DNA of 64,000 nucleotides from Megalopta genalis (lineage: Eukaryota; Arthropoda; Insecta; Hymenoptera; Halictidae): assembly GCF_051020955.1 (NCBI RefSeq), contig NC_135026.1:4378501-4442500 (forward strand), written 5' to 3'. Of this stretch, positions 9,700-20,289 are shown piece after piece. The position numbers and the translations under genes were made by a program. Each line of letters begins with the position of its first letter. Position 1 is the first letter of the stretch. Below the pieces are notes generated by a model. That model was not told the DNA's origin, ran no database searches, and saw only the letters and a program-made list of their open reading frames with translations.

Positions 9700-9826
9700 T
9701 TAGTATGTTAGAGAGAGAGAAAGAATTGAAGAGATAGAGAGAGACCTAGAAAGAGAAATAGAGAAAGAATTAAAGAGAGAAAGAGAGAGAGAGAGAGCTA
9801 GAGAAAGAGAAAGCTAGAGAGAGAAT

Positions 9827-9861
<35 letters not shown>

Positions 9862-9888
9862 AGAGAAAGAGAAAGTTAGAGAGAGAAT

Positions 9889-9923
<35 letters not shown>

Positions 9924-10147
9924 AGAGAAAGAGAAAGCTGGAGAGAGAATTAGAGAGAGAGAGAGAGAGAGAGCTAGAGAAAGAGAAAGCTGGAGAGAGA
10001 ATTAGAGAGAGAGAGAGAGAGAGAGAGCTAGAGAAAGAGAAAGCTAGAGAGAGAATTAGAGAGAGAGAGAGCTAGAGAAAGAGAAAGCTAGAGAGAGAAT
10101 TAGAGAGAGAGCTAGAGAATTGTAGGGAGAAAGAGGGGGAGAGACCT

Positions 10148-10187
<40 letters not shown>

Positions 10188-10260
10188 AGAAAGAGAAATA
10201 GAGAAAAAATTAAAAAGAGAAAGAGAGAGCTAGAGAAAGAGAAAGCTAGAGAGAGAGACT
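9700..10260. repeat. GA-rich composite microsatellite
   Basis: (GA)n runs punctuated by GCTAGAGAAAGAGAAAGCTAG and GAATTAGAGAG words, giving a higher-order period of roughly 60-75 bp. The copy in the second duplication unit (13930-14305) is about 190 bp shorter. Confidence 0.9.
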
Positions 10261-10515
10261 ATGGCAGACTTTTTTGGCATTGCTATTTTTTTTTTAAGCG
10301 GTCCTATTATTTCGGGGACGCGGCCGACAGTGTAAATAAATTCAGACACGTCTCGTAAATCGATCGAATCAATAATTACACGATCGAGTTTGTCGAGTAT
10401 ATCGGTATTTAGATCACTGCTAATCGCTGTGACAAGTTTATTCGCTATTTAAAAAAAAACGTCGTGATGCACGAACAGCATTTAAATATTAACGGTTACA
10501 CGACCCGGCCGCTAA

Positions 10516-10522
10516 TATAAAT
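10516..10522 (+). promoter_or_regulatory. TATA box of MITE-disrupted gene, copy 1
   Basis: TATAAAT, 66 bp before the ATG at 10582. Confidence 0.55.
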
Positions 10523-10581
10523 AGATTCGGCGGACAGTGCAGCGATATTAGTACACCAAAGATTTCTACGTACGAGCAGTC

Positions 10582-10798
10582 ATGTATGGAAAAATGAAGT
10601 GCGTTGGCTTTGCGCTCACGATGCTCCTCTGGTCGGTGTTCTACGTCGTCGGCAACGAAGCGGTAAGCGAGCTGCGATTTAATATTGCAAAAATTTAGAA
10701 TTGCCGAGAGATTTCGGCACCGTTCGTTGCAATCGGAAATATCGACTTAGGTTCATTCTTCATTTTGATCAATGCCCAGGGAGCCCTGTTACTGCACA
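10582..10798 (+). pseudogene. Signal-peptide gene cut by a MITE in exon 2, copy 1 (probable apamin-like relic)
   Basis: Exon 1 (10582-10662, 27 codons) is a clear signal peptide followed by the canonical donor GTAAGC. Two acceptors are possible. The AG at 10782-10783 keeps phase 0 and opens an exon with a Pro-Cys-x-Cys motif, as in exon 2 of the apamin-like genes; the CAG at 10777-10779 gives a cysteine-free frame. Either way a MITE begins at about 10797, a few codons into the exon, and the frame runs into it. No later cysteine exon or AATAAA could be assigned. I infer an apamin-like gene broken by transposon insertion before the duplication, since both copies carry it. A short chimeric product is the alternative. 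Confidence 0.5.
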
Positions 10799-11147
10799 TG
10801 GTGTTCCGTAATTATGTTAACAATCGGCACGGGACGATTCCCGAGATTATTTCAAGCAACTTTCTCCTCAGCGAAAATGTTCCACGAGGCTTCGTTTACG
10901 AGTTATTAACGAAAAACGCTGGCCAATAAGAGGCGAGCGCGCCTAGCGCCAGGCGGCCGAGCCAGTCAGCGGGTTCTGTGCGGCGACCGCTCGTTGGCTC
11001 GCCGCCGCGCGCCCAGCCGCGCTCGCCTCTCATTGGCCAGGGTTTTTCGTTAATAACTCGTAAACGAAGGCTCGTGGAACATTCTCGCTGAGGAAAAAGT
11101 TGCTTGAAATGACCTCGAGAATCATTTATTCCCAAACATAATTAACA
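10797..11147. mobile_element. Palindromic MITE, copy 3, inserted in exon 2
   Basis: Ends TGGTGTTCCGTAATTATG and CATAATTAACATC. The arms run about 150 bp each and face across a core beginning GCGAGCGCGCCTAGCG. The inserted element truncates the gene at 10582. Confidence 0.85.
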
Positions 11148-11149
11148 TC

Positions 11150-12080
11150 ATCTTTAATTATCATCATTTTTATTCGTCAATTTTTGTTTCATTTAATTTC
11201 GATTTTCTTTTTTTTTTAATTTGTCACGCTGTTTTTGACTCGTCAAAATTATCCAGGGACATGGTTAATATTTCTTTTAATTTCTGCCGCAAAAATCGTA
11301 GCCGGACATTCGTTGCTTTTATGTTGCTATCGTTAGCATAATCACGCTTTACTTTTGTTTGTTTATTAGGCTCGGGTCCGCAGGAATCCACAGCTGATCC
11401 CGTTCCCGCGTGTCGGCTAGTCCATGCGTCCACAGTAATTGGAACAATTACAAAATAAAACGTAGGAGAAAATAATTGGTAACTTCTGAAGCAATAAATT
11501 CCGCATATTGAAATGTATATTTTCGGCGTTTTCTCGTCGGGATCTACGTGAACAGTCAACAAAAAGTCAATAAATTTTGGTTTCCTAAACCGAAGGTTTA
11601 ATCAGAATTTGTTTAACAACGGCGCCATTGTCAATATCCAATTCCTCCGTGATGTCCTGAATCCAACGACCTCCAACTGGTATAGTTATAATTACATTAT
11701 AGTTACATTATAGATACATAACCATTCCACGTCCATTCTAACCTTGCCAAATGTTCTGCGAACCGAGCGCACGAATAAAAAAAAAATTCACTGACCGCAA
11801 CACGTTGCCACGTGTCGCGATATCTTCGAAATGATATTCGCATTTTATACAGAGAACGAAAGCATGAGTTGTCTCTACGATTTTTATTTTTTCTCGCGTT
11901 CTTTATGGCTGTCCTATCGCCGAAAGGAAATAATTACGTTGTGAAATTTAGCATTCGGAAAAATTACTGCGGCTGATAAAAGAAAAACAAAAAATGCATA
12001 AACTTTAACCGACTTCGAGCCGAGTGCTCACGATATATTTATCCAGCTTGATAATTCGGTCACGAACGACACGTTTCGTT
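11150..12080. other. Intergenic sequence before IRF-amide gene, copy 1
   Basis: Contains a minus-strand open frame (11224-11562) that is longer in the second copy (15384-15836) because one base differs (A/G in the CGGTTTAATC region); it matches no family I know. The 11,600-12,080 part is recognisably related to 12,960-13,400, consistent with the genes at 12156 and 17635 being old tandem duplicates. Confidence 0.5.
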
Positions 12081-12083
12081 TAG

Positions 12084-12091
12084 TATATAAA
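12084..12091 (+). promoter_or_regulatory. TATA box of IRF-amide gene, copy 1
   Basis: Within TTTAGTATATAAAGCAG. The ATATAAAGCAG core recurs at 16245, 17565 and 32770, upstream of all members of this family. Confidence 0.72.
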
Positions 12092-12155
12092 GCAGCGACC
12101 GGTGAATCACGGCGTGTCAATTCAGTCGAATCTTCCGCAGAACAGTGTTGCAACG

Positions 12156-12358
12156 ATGGCAGTGAAACTATTTGTGATTGTTGTATTCGCGTTGCTGGCA
12201 TCGGCGTTTAATTTCGTGAGCATCGAAGCCAGGGTAAGATATAATTGTCAGTAATTGTCAAGAAATATCAGCTGTCGTCAACGACGATGAATCACCTTGC
12301 GTTTCGTTGTTTTTAGCCGAAGGGAAAATTGGAGGATAATTTCATACGCTTCGGATAA
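12156..12358 (+). CDS. Secreted amidated peptide precursor ending in Ile-Arg-Phe-Gly, copy 1 (2 exons)
   Basis: Exons 12156-12233 and 12317-12358 (TAA), phase 0; 39 codons. Exon 1 is a signal peptide with the likely cleavage site after its final Glu-Ala. Exon 2 encodes 13 residues ending NFIRFG then stop, so amidation would leave a peptide of about 12-13 residues ending Ile-Arg-Phe-amide, a motif of the FMRFamide-like (RFamide) neuropeptide type. Unlike neuropeptide precursors, it holds a single peptide with no dibasic processing sites. Donor GTAAGA, acceptor TTTTTAG, AATAAA at 12469-12474. The coding sequence is identical to that at 16316. Position among apamin-like genes suggests a venom peptide; a hormone or antimicrobial role is not excluded. 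Confidence 0.76.
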
Positions 12359-12489
12359 CTGTGCAACGTGTGCTCGGATACAATCATTGTCTCACGAACA
12401 TCCTATCAACATCATAATCGAAGGAATTAAAAATGTAGTTTATATGCTTCGTACTTTCTGTCCGCGGAAATAAAAATTGTCTACAAATC

Positions 12490-12650
12490 TACAAATTTTC
12501 TCCTTCGCGAAAATTTTCTTCGAGCCTTGGTTGGCGAGTTATTAACGAAGAAACCTCGGCCAATCACGGGACGAGTACGTCGCCGCATCTGACGTAACAG
12601 CGAGTTCGACGCAGCGTCGGCGATGGCCGCGGCGAGCCAGAGATGAAAAA
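12490..12650. mobile_element. Single arm of the palindromic MITE, copy 4
   Basis: One arm (TTCTCCTTCGCGAAAATTTTC to ACGAAGAAACCTCGG) plus a GC-rich core; the opposite arm is missing. It lies just 3' of the poly(A) signal of the gene at 12156. Confidence 0.65.
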
Positions 12651-12960
12651 ATTGCTGATTTCTCGAAAACCAAAAGTTGTAATATTTTCGCATTATTTCT
12701 TTGTCAAGGTGCTATCGCAAGCAGCGTTGCCAAATTTTCTTCGATTTTTTCGTCGCGGACAGCGCTCGCGAAAAATAGAAAACCAGAAATCGAAAAATTG
12801 CAGATTTTTCGAAAACCAGAAACTATACTATTTTCATATTAATTCTCGTACGAGACACCGTCGCGAGCAGTGTCCTGAATTTTTTCCGATTTTTTGTCCA
12901 TGTGCGCCATTGTTTAAAAAAATGTCGAGAAATTTTGTTTCCGTAAAGTACAGTTTAATC
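12650..12960. repeat. Dispersed ~300-bp repeat, inverted relative to the 0-6 kb copies
   Basis: Related to the intergenic repeat of the apamin-like array: GAAATCGAAAAATTGCAGATT-like words and a 'GTCCTGAATTTTTTCCGATTTTTTG' region in opposite orientation. Its presence here supports a transposable origin. The 124-codon open frame crossing it is not a gene. Confidence 0.5.
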
Positions 12961-13717
12961 GCAATTTGTATTACAATGGTGCCATTGTCAATTTCCAGTT
13001 CCACTGTAATGTCCTGAATCGAACTTCCTTTTTTACACCTTCTTGTAACAAGAAGAACCATTCAGTCCGTTCAATTTCGTCCATTCCAACGTTGCCAAAA
13101 GTCCTGCAAACCGAACCTGCGTTCAGGCGAGAAGAATAACGAGAGAATAGCGAGAATATTCAAAATTCATTTCAAAATGGTATGCATTTTATAAAGCACG
13201 ACTTTCCTGTACGATTTATATTACTTCTCGCCTTCATTATAGCTGAATTATCGGCGATAGTAATTGACCGTTTTTGTTCAATTTATCGTTCGGAATAATT
13301 ATTGCACCTGATAAAGAAAAATGCAGAAATTGTATCGGCATCGATTCGGTGTGCTCGCGACAAATTTATCCAGCTCGATAATTCGAGGACTCGTTTCGCT
13401 TAATTAATGTAAGAATTAACTAATATAAACTAATATAAAATAATATGAACTAGTATAAAATAATATAAACTAATATAAACTAATATAAACTAATATAAAC
13501 TAATATCAATTAATATGAACTAATATCAACTAATATAAAAAAAAATTGTGATTAAAAATACTAGAACTATTGGAAGAATTAAAAAATATCAACACATTAT
13601 TTTTGATCTACTATAATTGTTACTCTCTCTCTCTCTCTCTCCCTCTCTTGGAATTGACAGAGACAATTTTTATTCTGCATAAAAATTCACATCAATAACC
13701 TCGTTAATCATTTTTAG

Positions 13718-13741
13718 ATGATGTGCAGAAGAACTGGCTGA
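13718..13741 (+). pseudogene. Orphan exon 3 of the long-loop apamin-like gene
   Basis: Copy of 9485-9508 with acceptor TTTTTAG, Met-Met-Cys start, Gly-stop end and the downstream AATAAA. Exons 1 and 2 were left outside the duplicated segment, so it has no promoter or cysteine exon of its own. Confidence 0.85.
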
Positions 13742-13929
13742 CTAATTTGAGTGCGAACCCCAAGATGACAGCAGTTCTTAATTCGTCACATATATGTATT
13801 AAATTCAACTTGCTGTCAGTGAGAAAATAAATAAAATTGACAGGATTAACGAATACGATTTAATTAACTCTCCCTGTTTTTGTATACTGTAACACACGAA
13901 ACCTTAAATGGTGAACGAATAAACATCGT

Positions 13930-14002
13930 TAGTATGTTAGAGAGAGAGAGAAAGAATTGAAGAGATAGAGAGAGACCTAGAAGGAGAAATAGAGAAAGAA
14001 TT

Positions 14003-14035
<33 letters not shown>

Positions 14036-14036
14036 T

Positions 14037-14079
<43 letters not shown>

Positions 14080-14180
14080 TAGAGAAAGAGAGAGAGAGAG
14101 AGAGCTAGAGAAAGAGATAGCTAGAGAGAGAATTAGAGAGAGAGCTAGAGAATTGTAGGGAGGAAGAGGGGGAGAGACCT

Positions 14181-14227
<47 letters not shown>

Positions 14228-14305
14228 GAGAGCCCTAGAAAGAGAAATAGAGAAAAAATTAAAAAGTGAGAGAGAGCTAGAGAAAGAGAAAGCTAGAGAG
14301 AGAGA
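13930..14305. repeat. GA-rich composite microsatellite, unit 2
   Basis: Contracted copy of 9700-10260, with an added GACAGACAGAGAG stretch near 14218. Confidence 0.88.
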
Positions 14306-14674
14306 CTATGGCAGACTTTTTTGGTATTGCTATTTTTTTTTTAAGCGGTCCTATTATTTCGGGGACGCGGCCGACAGTGTAAATAATTTCAGAGACGTCT
14401 CGTAAATCGATCGAATCAATAATTACGCGATCGAGTTTGTCGAGAATATCGGTATTTCGATTACTGCTAATCGCTGTGACAAGTTTATTCGCTATTTAAA
14501 AAAAAAATTTTTATATAAATTTATATAATATATAAATATTATATAATATATAAATATTATATAATATATAAATATTATATAAATTTATTATATATATAAA
14601 ATTTTATTTAAAAAAAAACGTCGTGACGCACGAACAGCATTTAAATATTAACGGTTACACGACCCGGCCGCTAA

Positions 14675-14681
14675 TATAAAT
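14675..14681 (+). promoter_or_regulatory. TATA box of MITE-disrupted gene, copy 2
   Basis: TATAAAT, same position relative to its ATG as in copy 1. Confidence 0.55.
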
Positions 14682-14740
14682 AGATTCGGCGGACAGTGCA
14701 ACGATATTAGTACACCAAAGATTTCTACGTACGAGCAGTC

Positions 14741-14957
14741 ATGTATGGAAAAATGAAGTGCGTTGGCTTTGCGCTCACGATGCTCCTCTGGTCGGTGTTC
14801 TACGTCGTCGGCAACGAAGCGGTAAGCGAGCTGCGATTTAATATTGCAAAAATTTAGAATTGCCGAGAGATTTCGGCACCGTTCGTTGCAATCGGAAATA
14901 TCGACTTAGGTTCATTCTTCATTTTGATCAATGCCCAGGGAGCCCTGTTACTGCACA
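14741..14957 (+). pseudogene. Signal-peptide gene cut by a MITE in exon 2, copy 2
   Basis: Exon 1 is 14741-14821, with the same sequence as 10582-10662 and the same donor. The exon 2 start with the Pro-Cys-x-Cys motif is at 14943, and MITE sequence begins at about 14956. The insertion is therefore older than the duplication. Confidence 0.5.
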
Positions 14958-15306
14958 TGGTGTTCCGTAATTATGTTAACAATCGGTACGGGACGATTCC
15001 CGAGATCATTTCAAGCAACTTTCTCGTCAGCGAAAATGTTCCACGAGGCTTCGTTTACGAGTTATTAACGAAAAACGCTGGCCAATAAGAGGCGAGCGCG
15101 CCTAGCGCCAGGCGGCCGAGCCAGTCAGCGGGTTCTGTGCGGCGACCGCTCGTTGGCTCGCCGCCGCGCGCCCAGCCGCGCTCGCCTCTCATTGGCCAGG
15201 GTTTTTCGTTAATAACTCGTAAACGAAGGCTCGTGGAACATTCTCGCTGAGGAAAAAGTTGCTAGAAATGACCTCGAGAATCATCTATTCCCAAACATAA
15301 TTAACA
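14956..15306. mobile_element. Palindromic MITE, copy 5, duplicate of copy 3
   Basis: A few substitutions from 10797-11147 (for example CGGTACGGG against CGGCACGGG); not an independent insertion. Confidence 0.85.
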
Positions 15307-16243
15307 TCATCTTTAATTATCATCATTTTTATTCGTCAATTTTTGTTTCATTTAATTTCGATTTTCTTTTTTTTTTTAATTTGTCACGCTGTTTTTGACT
15401 CGTCAAAATTATCCAGGGACATGGTTAATATTTCTTTTAATTTCTGCCGCAAAAATCGTAGCCGGACATTCGTTGCTTTTATGTTGCTATCGTTAGCATA
15501 ATCACGCTTTACTTTTGTTTGTTTATTAGGCTCGGGTCCGCAGGAATCCACAGCTGATCCCGTTCCCGCGTGTCGGCTAGTCCATGCGTCCACAGTAATT
15601 GGAACAATTACAAAATAAAACGTAGGAGAAAATAATTGGTAACTTCTGAAGCAATAAATTCCGCATATTGAAATGTATATTTTCGGCGTTTTCTCGTCGG
15701 GATCTACGTGAACAGTCAACAAAAAGTCAATAAATTTTGGTTTCCTAAACCGAAGGTTTAATCGGAATTTGTTTAACAACGGCGCCATTGTCAATATCCA
15801 ATTCCTCCGTGATGTCCTGAATCCAACGACCTCCAACTGGTATAGTTATAATTACATTATTGTTACATTATAGATACATAACCATTCCACGTCCATTCTA
15901 ACCTTGCCAAATGTTCTGCGAACCGAGCGCACGAATAAAAAAAAAATTCACTGACCGCAACACGTTGCCACGTGTCGCGATATCTTCGAAATGATATTCG
16001 CATTTTATACAGAGAACGAAAGCATGAGTTGTCTCTACGATTTTTATTTTTTCTCGCGTTCTTTGTGGCTGTCCTATCGCCGAAAGGAAATAATTACGTT
16101 GTGAAATTTAGCATTCGGAAAAATTACTGCGGCTGATAAAAGAAAAACAAAAAATGCATAATCTTTAACCGACTTCGAGCCGAGTGCTCACGATATATTT
16201 ATCCAGCTTGATAATTCGGTCACGAACGACACGTTTCGTTTAG

Positions 16244-16251
16244 TATATAAA
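16244..16251 (+). promoter_or_regulatory. TATA box of IRF-amide gene, copy 2
   Basis: TATATAAA in the same context as 12084-12091. Confidence 0.72.
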
Positions 16252-16315
16252 GCAGCGACCGGTGAATCACGGCGTGACAATTCAGTCGAATCTTCCGCAG
16301 AACAGTGTTGCAACG

Positions 16316-16518
16316 ATGGCAGTGAAACTATTTGTGATTGTTGTATTCGCGTTGCTGGCATCGGCGTTTAATTTCGTGAGCATCGAAGCCAGGGTAAGAT
16401 ATAATTGTCAGTAATTGTCAAGAAATATCAGCTGTCGTCAACGACGATGAATCACCTTGCGTTTCGTTGTTTTTAGCCGAAGGGAAAATTGGAGGATAAT
16501 TTCATACGCTTCGGATAA
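16316..16518 (+). CDS. Secreted amidated peptide precursor ending in Ile-Arg-Phe-Gly, copy 2 (2 exons)
   Basis: Exons 16316-16393 and 16477-16518 (TAA). Coding exons, intron and AATAAA (16629-16634) match the copy at 12156. The only change I see close by is one base in the 5' leader (GTGTCAATT against GTGACAATT). The bee thus has two loci for an identical 39-residue precursor, which would raise dosage if both are transcribed. Confidence 0.76.
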
Positions 16519-16649
16519 CTGTGCAACGTGTGCTCGGATACAATCATTGTCTCACGAACATCCTATCAACATCATAATCGAAGGAATTAAAAATGTAGTT
16601 TATATGCTTCGTACTTTCTGTCCGCGGAAATAAAAATTGTCTACAAATC

Positions 16650-17120
16650 TACAAATTTTCTCCTTCGCGAAAATTTTCTCCGAGCCTTGGTTGGCGAGTT
16701 ATTAACGAAGAAACCTCGGCCAATCACGGGACGAGTACGTCGCCGCATCTGACGTAACAGCGAGTTCGACGCAGCGTCGGCGATGGCCGCGGCGAGCCAG
16801 AGATGAAAAAATTGCTGATTTCTCGAAAACCAAAAGTTGTAATATTTTCGCATTATTTCTTTGTCAAGGTGCTATCGCAAGCAGCGTTGCCAAATTTTCT
16901 TCGATTTTTTCGTCGCGGACAGCGCTCGCGAAAAATAGAAAACCAGAAATCGAAAAATTGCAGATTTTTCGAAAACCAGAAACTATACTATTTTCATATT
17001 AATTCTCGTACGAGACACCGTCGCGAGCAGTGTCCTGAATTTTTTCCGATTTTTTGTCCATGTGCGCCATTGTTTAAAAAAATGTCGAGAAATTTTGTTT
17101 CCGTAAAGTACAGTTTAATC
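16650..17120. repeat. Single MITE arm plus inverted ~300-bp repeat, unit 2
   Basis: Copy of 12490-12960 with an occasional substitution (TTTTCTCCGAGCC against TTTTCTTCGAGCC). Confidence 0.6.
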
Positions 17121-17563
17121 GCAATTTGTATTACAATGGTGCCATTGTCAATTTCCAGTTCCACTGTAATGTCCTGAATCGAACTTCCTTTTTTACACCT
17201 TCTTGTAACAAGAAGAACCATTCAGTCCGTTCAATTTCGTCCATTCCAACGTTGCCAAAAGTCCTGCAAACCGAACCTGCGTTCAGGCGGGAAGAATAAC
17301 GAGAGAATAGCGAGAATATTCAAAATTCATTTCAAAATGGTATGCATTTTATAAAACACGACTTTCCTGTACGATTTATATTACTTCTCGCCTTCATTAT
17401 AGCTGAATTATCGGCGATAGTAATTGACCGTTTTTGTTCAATTTATCGTTCGGAATAATTATTGCACCTGATAAAGAAAAATGCAGAAATTGTATCGGCA
17501 TCGATTCGGTGTGTTCGCGACAAATTTATCCAGCTCGATAATTCGAGGACTCGTTTCGCTTAG

Positions 17564-17571
17564 TATATAAA
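17564..17571 (+). promoter_or_regulatory. TATA box of DF-amide gene
   Basis: TATATAAA in CGCTTAGTATATAAAGCAGG, immediately beyond the right edge of the duplication; unit 1 lost this TATA box at 13402. Confidence 0.7.
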
Positions 17572-17634
17572 GCAGGTACCGGCGCATCGTGGCATGTCAA
17601 ACGAGTCGAAAGTTTCGTAGAACGGTTTGCAACA

Positions 17635-17838
17635 ATGAAAGCGAAATTATTCGGGTTTGTTTTATTTGTGCTGCTGGCATCGGCGTTTAATATCGCGAAC
17701 GTCGAAGCCAAGGTAAGGAATAATTGTCAGTAATTGTCAAGAGATATCAGCTGTTTTGATGATTCATCTCGCGTTTCATTTTTTCCTTTTTTTTAGCCAC
17801 TTGATAGATACGACGAGCAATTCGTTGACTTCGGCTGA
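17635..17838 (+). CDS. Secreted amidated peptide precursor ending in Asp-Phe-Gly (2 exons)
   Basis: Exons 17635-17712 and 17797-17838 (TGA), phase 0; 39 codons, as in the genes at 12156 and 16316. The signal exon shares a Leu-Leu-Ala-Ser-Ala-Phe-Asn run and final Glu-Ala with them. Exon 2 again begins with Pro and ends in Phe-Gly-stop (QFVDFG), but the residues between have almost all changed and the Arg before the final Phe is Asp, so this paralogue would not act as an RFamide. Donor GTAAGG, acceptor TTTTTTTTAG, AATAAA at 17950-17955. The pattern of constant signal and rapidly changing mature part is typical of venom peptides; function unknown. Confidence 0.75.
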
Positions 17839-18127
17839 TCGTGCAACGCCTGTTCGGATGTACAGTCATATCGTGTAACAGACATCCCCGGACATAATCG
17901 AAGAAATTCAAATGGGATCTACATGTAACACAAATATGCTTTGTAAAAAAATAAAAATTGTCTACGAGTAACAGGTGCCACGTTGCATGATTTTTCTTTC
18001 TTGAATCATTTTAATTTAATCCAGTCGTTATGACGAACACCCCATTCCTCGTATTTGTCCACGGTTTGTCGTGTTACGTTTTCTCATTTTTCACCCAAAT
18101 GTATAAAACCTGCGGCCAGCTTATTCG

Positions 18128-18390
18128 TCGGATCATTTCGAACAACTTTTTCCTTTGCGAAAATTCTCTCCGAGCCTCGGTTGACGAGTTATTAACGAAG
18201 AAACGCCGGCCAATCACGAGGCGAGTGCGTCGCCGACTGCGAGTTCGACGCGGCGGCGGCGGTGGCGAGGGCGGAGTGTCGGCCGCACTCGCTCTGCGAT
18301 TGGTCCGCGTTTTTCGTTGATAAAGCGTTAACGGAGCCACGGAGACGATTTTCGCAACGGAAAAAGTTGCTTGAAAACAGCTCAGGAATC
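18128..18390. mobile_element. Palindromic MITE, copy 7
   Basis: Both arms (CAACTTTTTCCTTTGCGAAAA near 18143; inverted arm near 18340) around a GGCGGCGGCGGTGGCGAGG core. Confidence 0.8.
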
Positions 18391-18394
18391 AGCA

Positions 18395-19180
18395 GAGCTT
18401 CTCTACTTGACAAAAATTCGAAATAAACGAGACACAAGTGTAAGGTGAAGTAAGGAAATTAGGTGGGAAAATTAGTAAAAATAAATGAACGAATAAATAA
18501 AAATAAATGAAATTAATGTTTCACATAAAAATCGGCCCGCATCCTCGTCGAACCTTCCCTGTGCTTGTTTTAATACTCGATACAAAGGAATGGACCAAGT
18601 CGCAGCAGCAGCACCGCGACGACCCGGCTTTCCCCGTAATAGAAAATCTAAATTCATTGCGTGGAATATTAAATATCGCCGACGACTCGGGCGCGGATGC
18701 AGATCGCGGGTATGAAATTACTATTCCAATTGCATCTTTCCAGCGGCAACGCTCCAGCCACGCGGAACAGGTAGGGTTAAGTCAGCCGGAAAGCTTAATT
18801 TGTCGGAGATAGTGAAATCCGGGGGCTTGATAAATATTTATAAAGCGCATTAATGTTAAAGAATATTCATGAAAATGTTGGCCGGAGCAGGACCCAGGAG
18901 CTTCCCGGACGTCCTTGCCCGTACGTACGACCGGGCTCTCAAGAAAACAGAACTAATATGCCCGGGGAACCCGTGGCCAGATGTTAGTCGCAGCCCGATG
19001 CGACTTGTAATCTTCCTTATTCCGCGATGCGATCCGCCTCATCGGCCGCGCGACGGAAAGTCGGTCGTCGTAAAGCCAAACTCCGCCAAGCACCGGAAAC
19101 TGGGATCACTCGGGTCGATGGCTGGCGAAATGAAAGAGAGTTCAATGCTCGTAACAAAATTATTTCATTTCAATTATATG
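18395..19180. other. Gene-free interval
   Basis: Moderately GC-rich; open frames up to 106 codons with no recognisable content. No gene assigned. Confidence 0.4.
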
Positions 19181-19790
19181 TCTGATTAATTTTTATTTAT
19201 TTTCAATTATAGTTGCGAGTAATTTTTATTTCAATCGAGTCTATTTTATTTAATTTCAATTACACTTGTGAGTAGTTTTTATTTAATTTCAATTATATGT
19301 GCGTTTTTGTGAATAATTTTTATTTCATTTCAATTATACTTGTGAGTTATTCTTATTTAATTTCAATTATATATATACACACTTGTGAGTAATTCGTATT
19401 TCATTTCAATTATATACTTGTGAGTAGTTGTTATTTAATTTCAATTATATGTGCTTTTTTGTGAATAATTTTTATTTCATTTCAATTATACTTGTGAGTT
19501 ATTCTTATTTAATTTCAATTATATATACACACACTTGTGAGTAATTCGTATTTCATTTCAATTATATACTTGTGAGTAGTTGTTATTTAATTTCAATTAT
19601 GCTTGTGAGTAATTTTTATTTAATTTCAATTATACTTTTATGAGTAGTTTTTATTTAATTTCAATTATATATATACTTTTTTTGTGATTAATATTTGTTT
19701 GATTTCAATTATACTTGTGAGTAATTCTAATTTAATTTCAATTATATATACACACTTGTAAGTAATTGTTATTTAATTTCAATTGTACTT
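19180..19790. repeat. Minisatellite, ~35-bp unit
   Basis: About 17 copies of a unit close to TTTTATTTAATTTCAATTAT followed by ACTTGTGAGTAAT. A second block of the same unit lies at 20850-21010. Confidence 0.92.
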
Positions 19791-19791
19791 T

Positions 19792-20140
19792 TGTACCAAG
19801 ACAGGGAGGGGAGGGAAATAATTGCCGGAAGCTTCAATACTGCATCAATTTATTTTCGAATGTGACGCGACTACAATGATCGCCAACAGATGCAGTATTG
19901 TTTCTGTAGACATTGTTCTCGAGAAGCTCCGATTTACCCGCTACCACACACGCTCTGAAAAGAAGAGAATCTAAGGTATCGTACATTCGATATTACAATA
20001 ACAATCTAAATTAAATTATATTGTAAATTAAATTAATCTCTAAATTAAATTAAAATCTAAATTAAATTATACACACTCTCTCTCTCTCTCTGTAAATTTT
20101 GAATTACACTCTAAAATAAATTATACTTTAAATTACATTA

Positions 20141-20181
<41 letters not shown>

Positions 20182-20250
20182 AATATTAAATATTACACTG
20201 TAAATTAAATTATACTCTAAATTCAATTATGCTCTAAATTAAACTACACA

Positions 20251-20289
<39 letters not shown>

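Larger units (their letters stand above)
9168..13402. repeat. Tandem segmental duplication, unit 1 (~4.2 kb)
   Basis: Near-identical to 13403-17562. It starts inside intron 2 of the long-loop gene and ends in the promoter of the gene whose only full copy is at 17635. Offsets between units run from 4233 at the left edge to 4160 at the right because microsatellites differ in length. The junction at 13401-13403 shows a 2-base overlap (TA). Confidence 0.93.
13403..17562. repeat. Tandem segmental duplication, unit 2 (~4.2 kb)
   Basis: Second copy of 9168-13402. Differences are few apart from microsatellite length and an added AT-rich block at about 14505-14610 (ATATAAATATTATATAA-like), so the duplication is recent. 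Confidence 0.93.

Noticed and set aside
12643..13061. Opposed open frames (124 and 75 codons) repeated at 16803-17221
   Set aside because: They overlap on opposite strands and lie over the dispersed ~300-bp repeat; duplication alone explains their preservation.
15384..15836. 150-codon minus-strand open frame between the MITE and the IRF-amide gene, copy 2
   Set aside because: In the otherwise near-identical copy 1 it is cut to 112 codons by a single base, and part of it lies in a repeated intergenic segment. No domain recognised.
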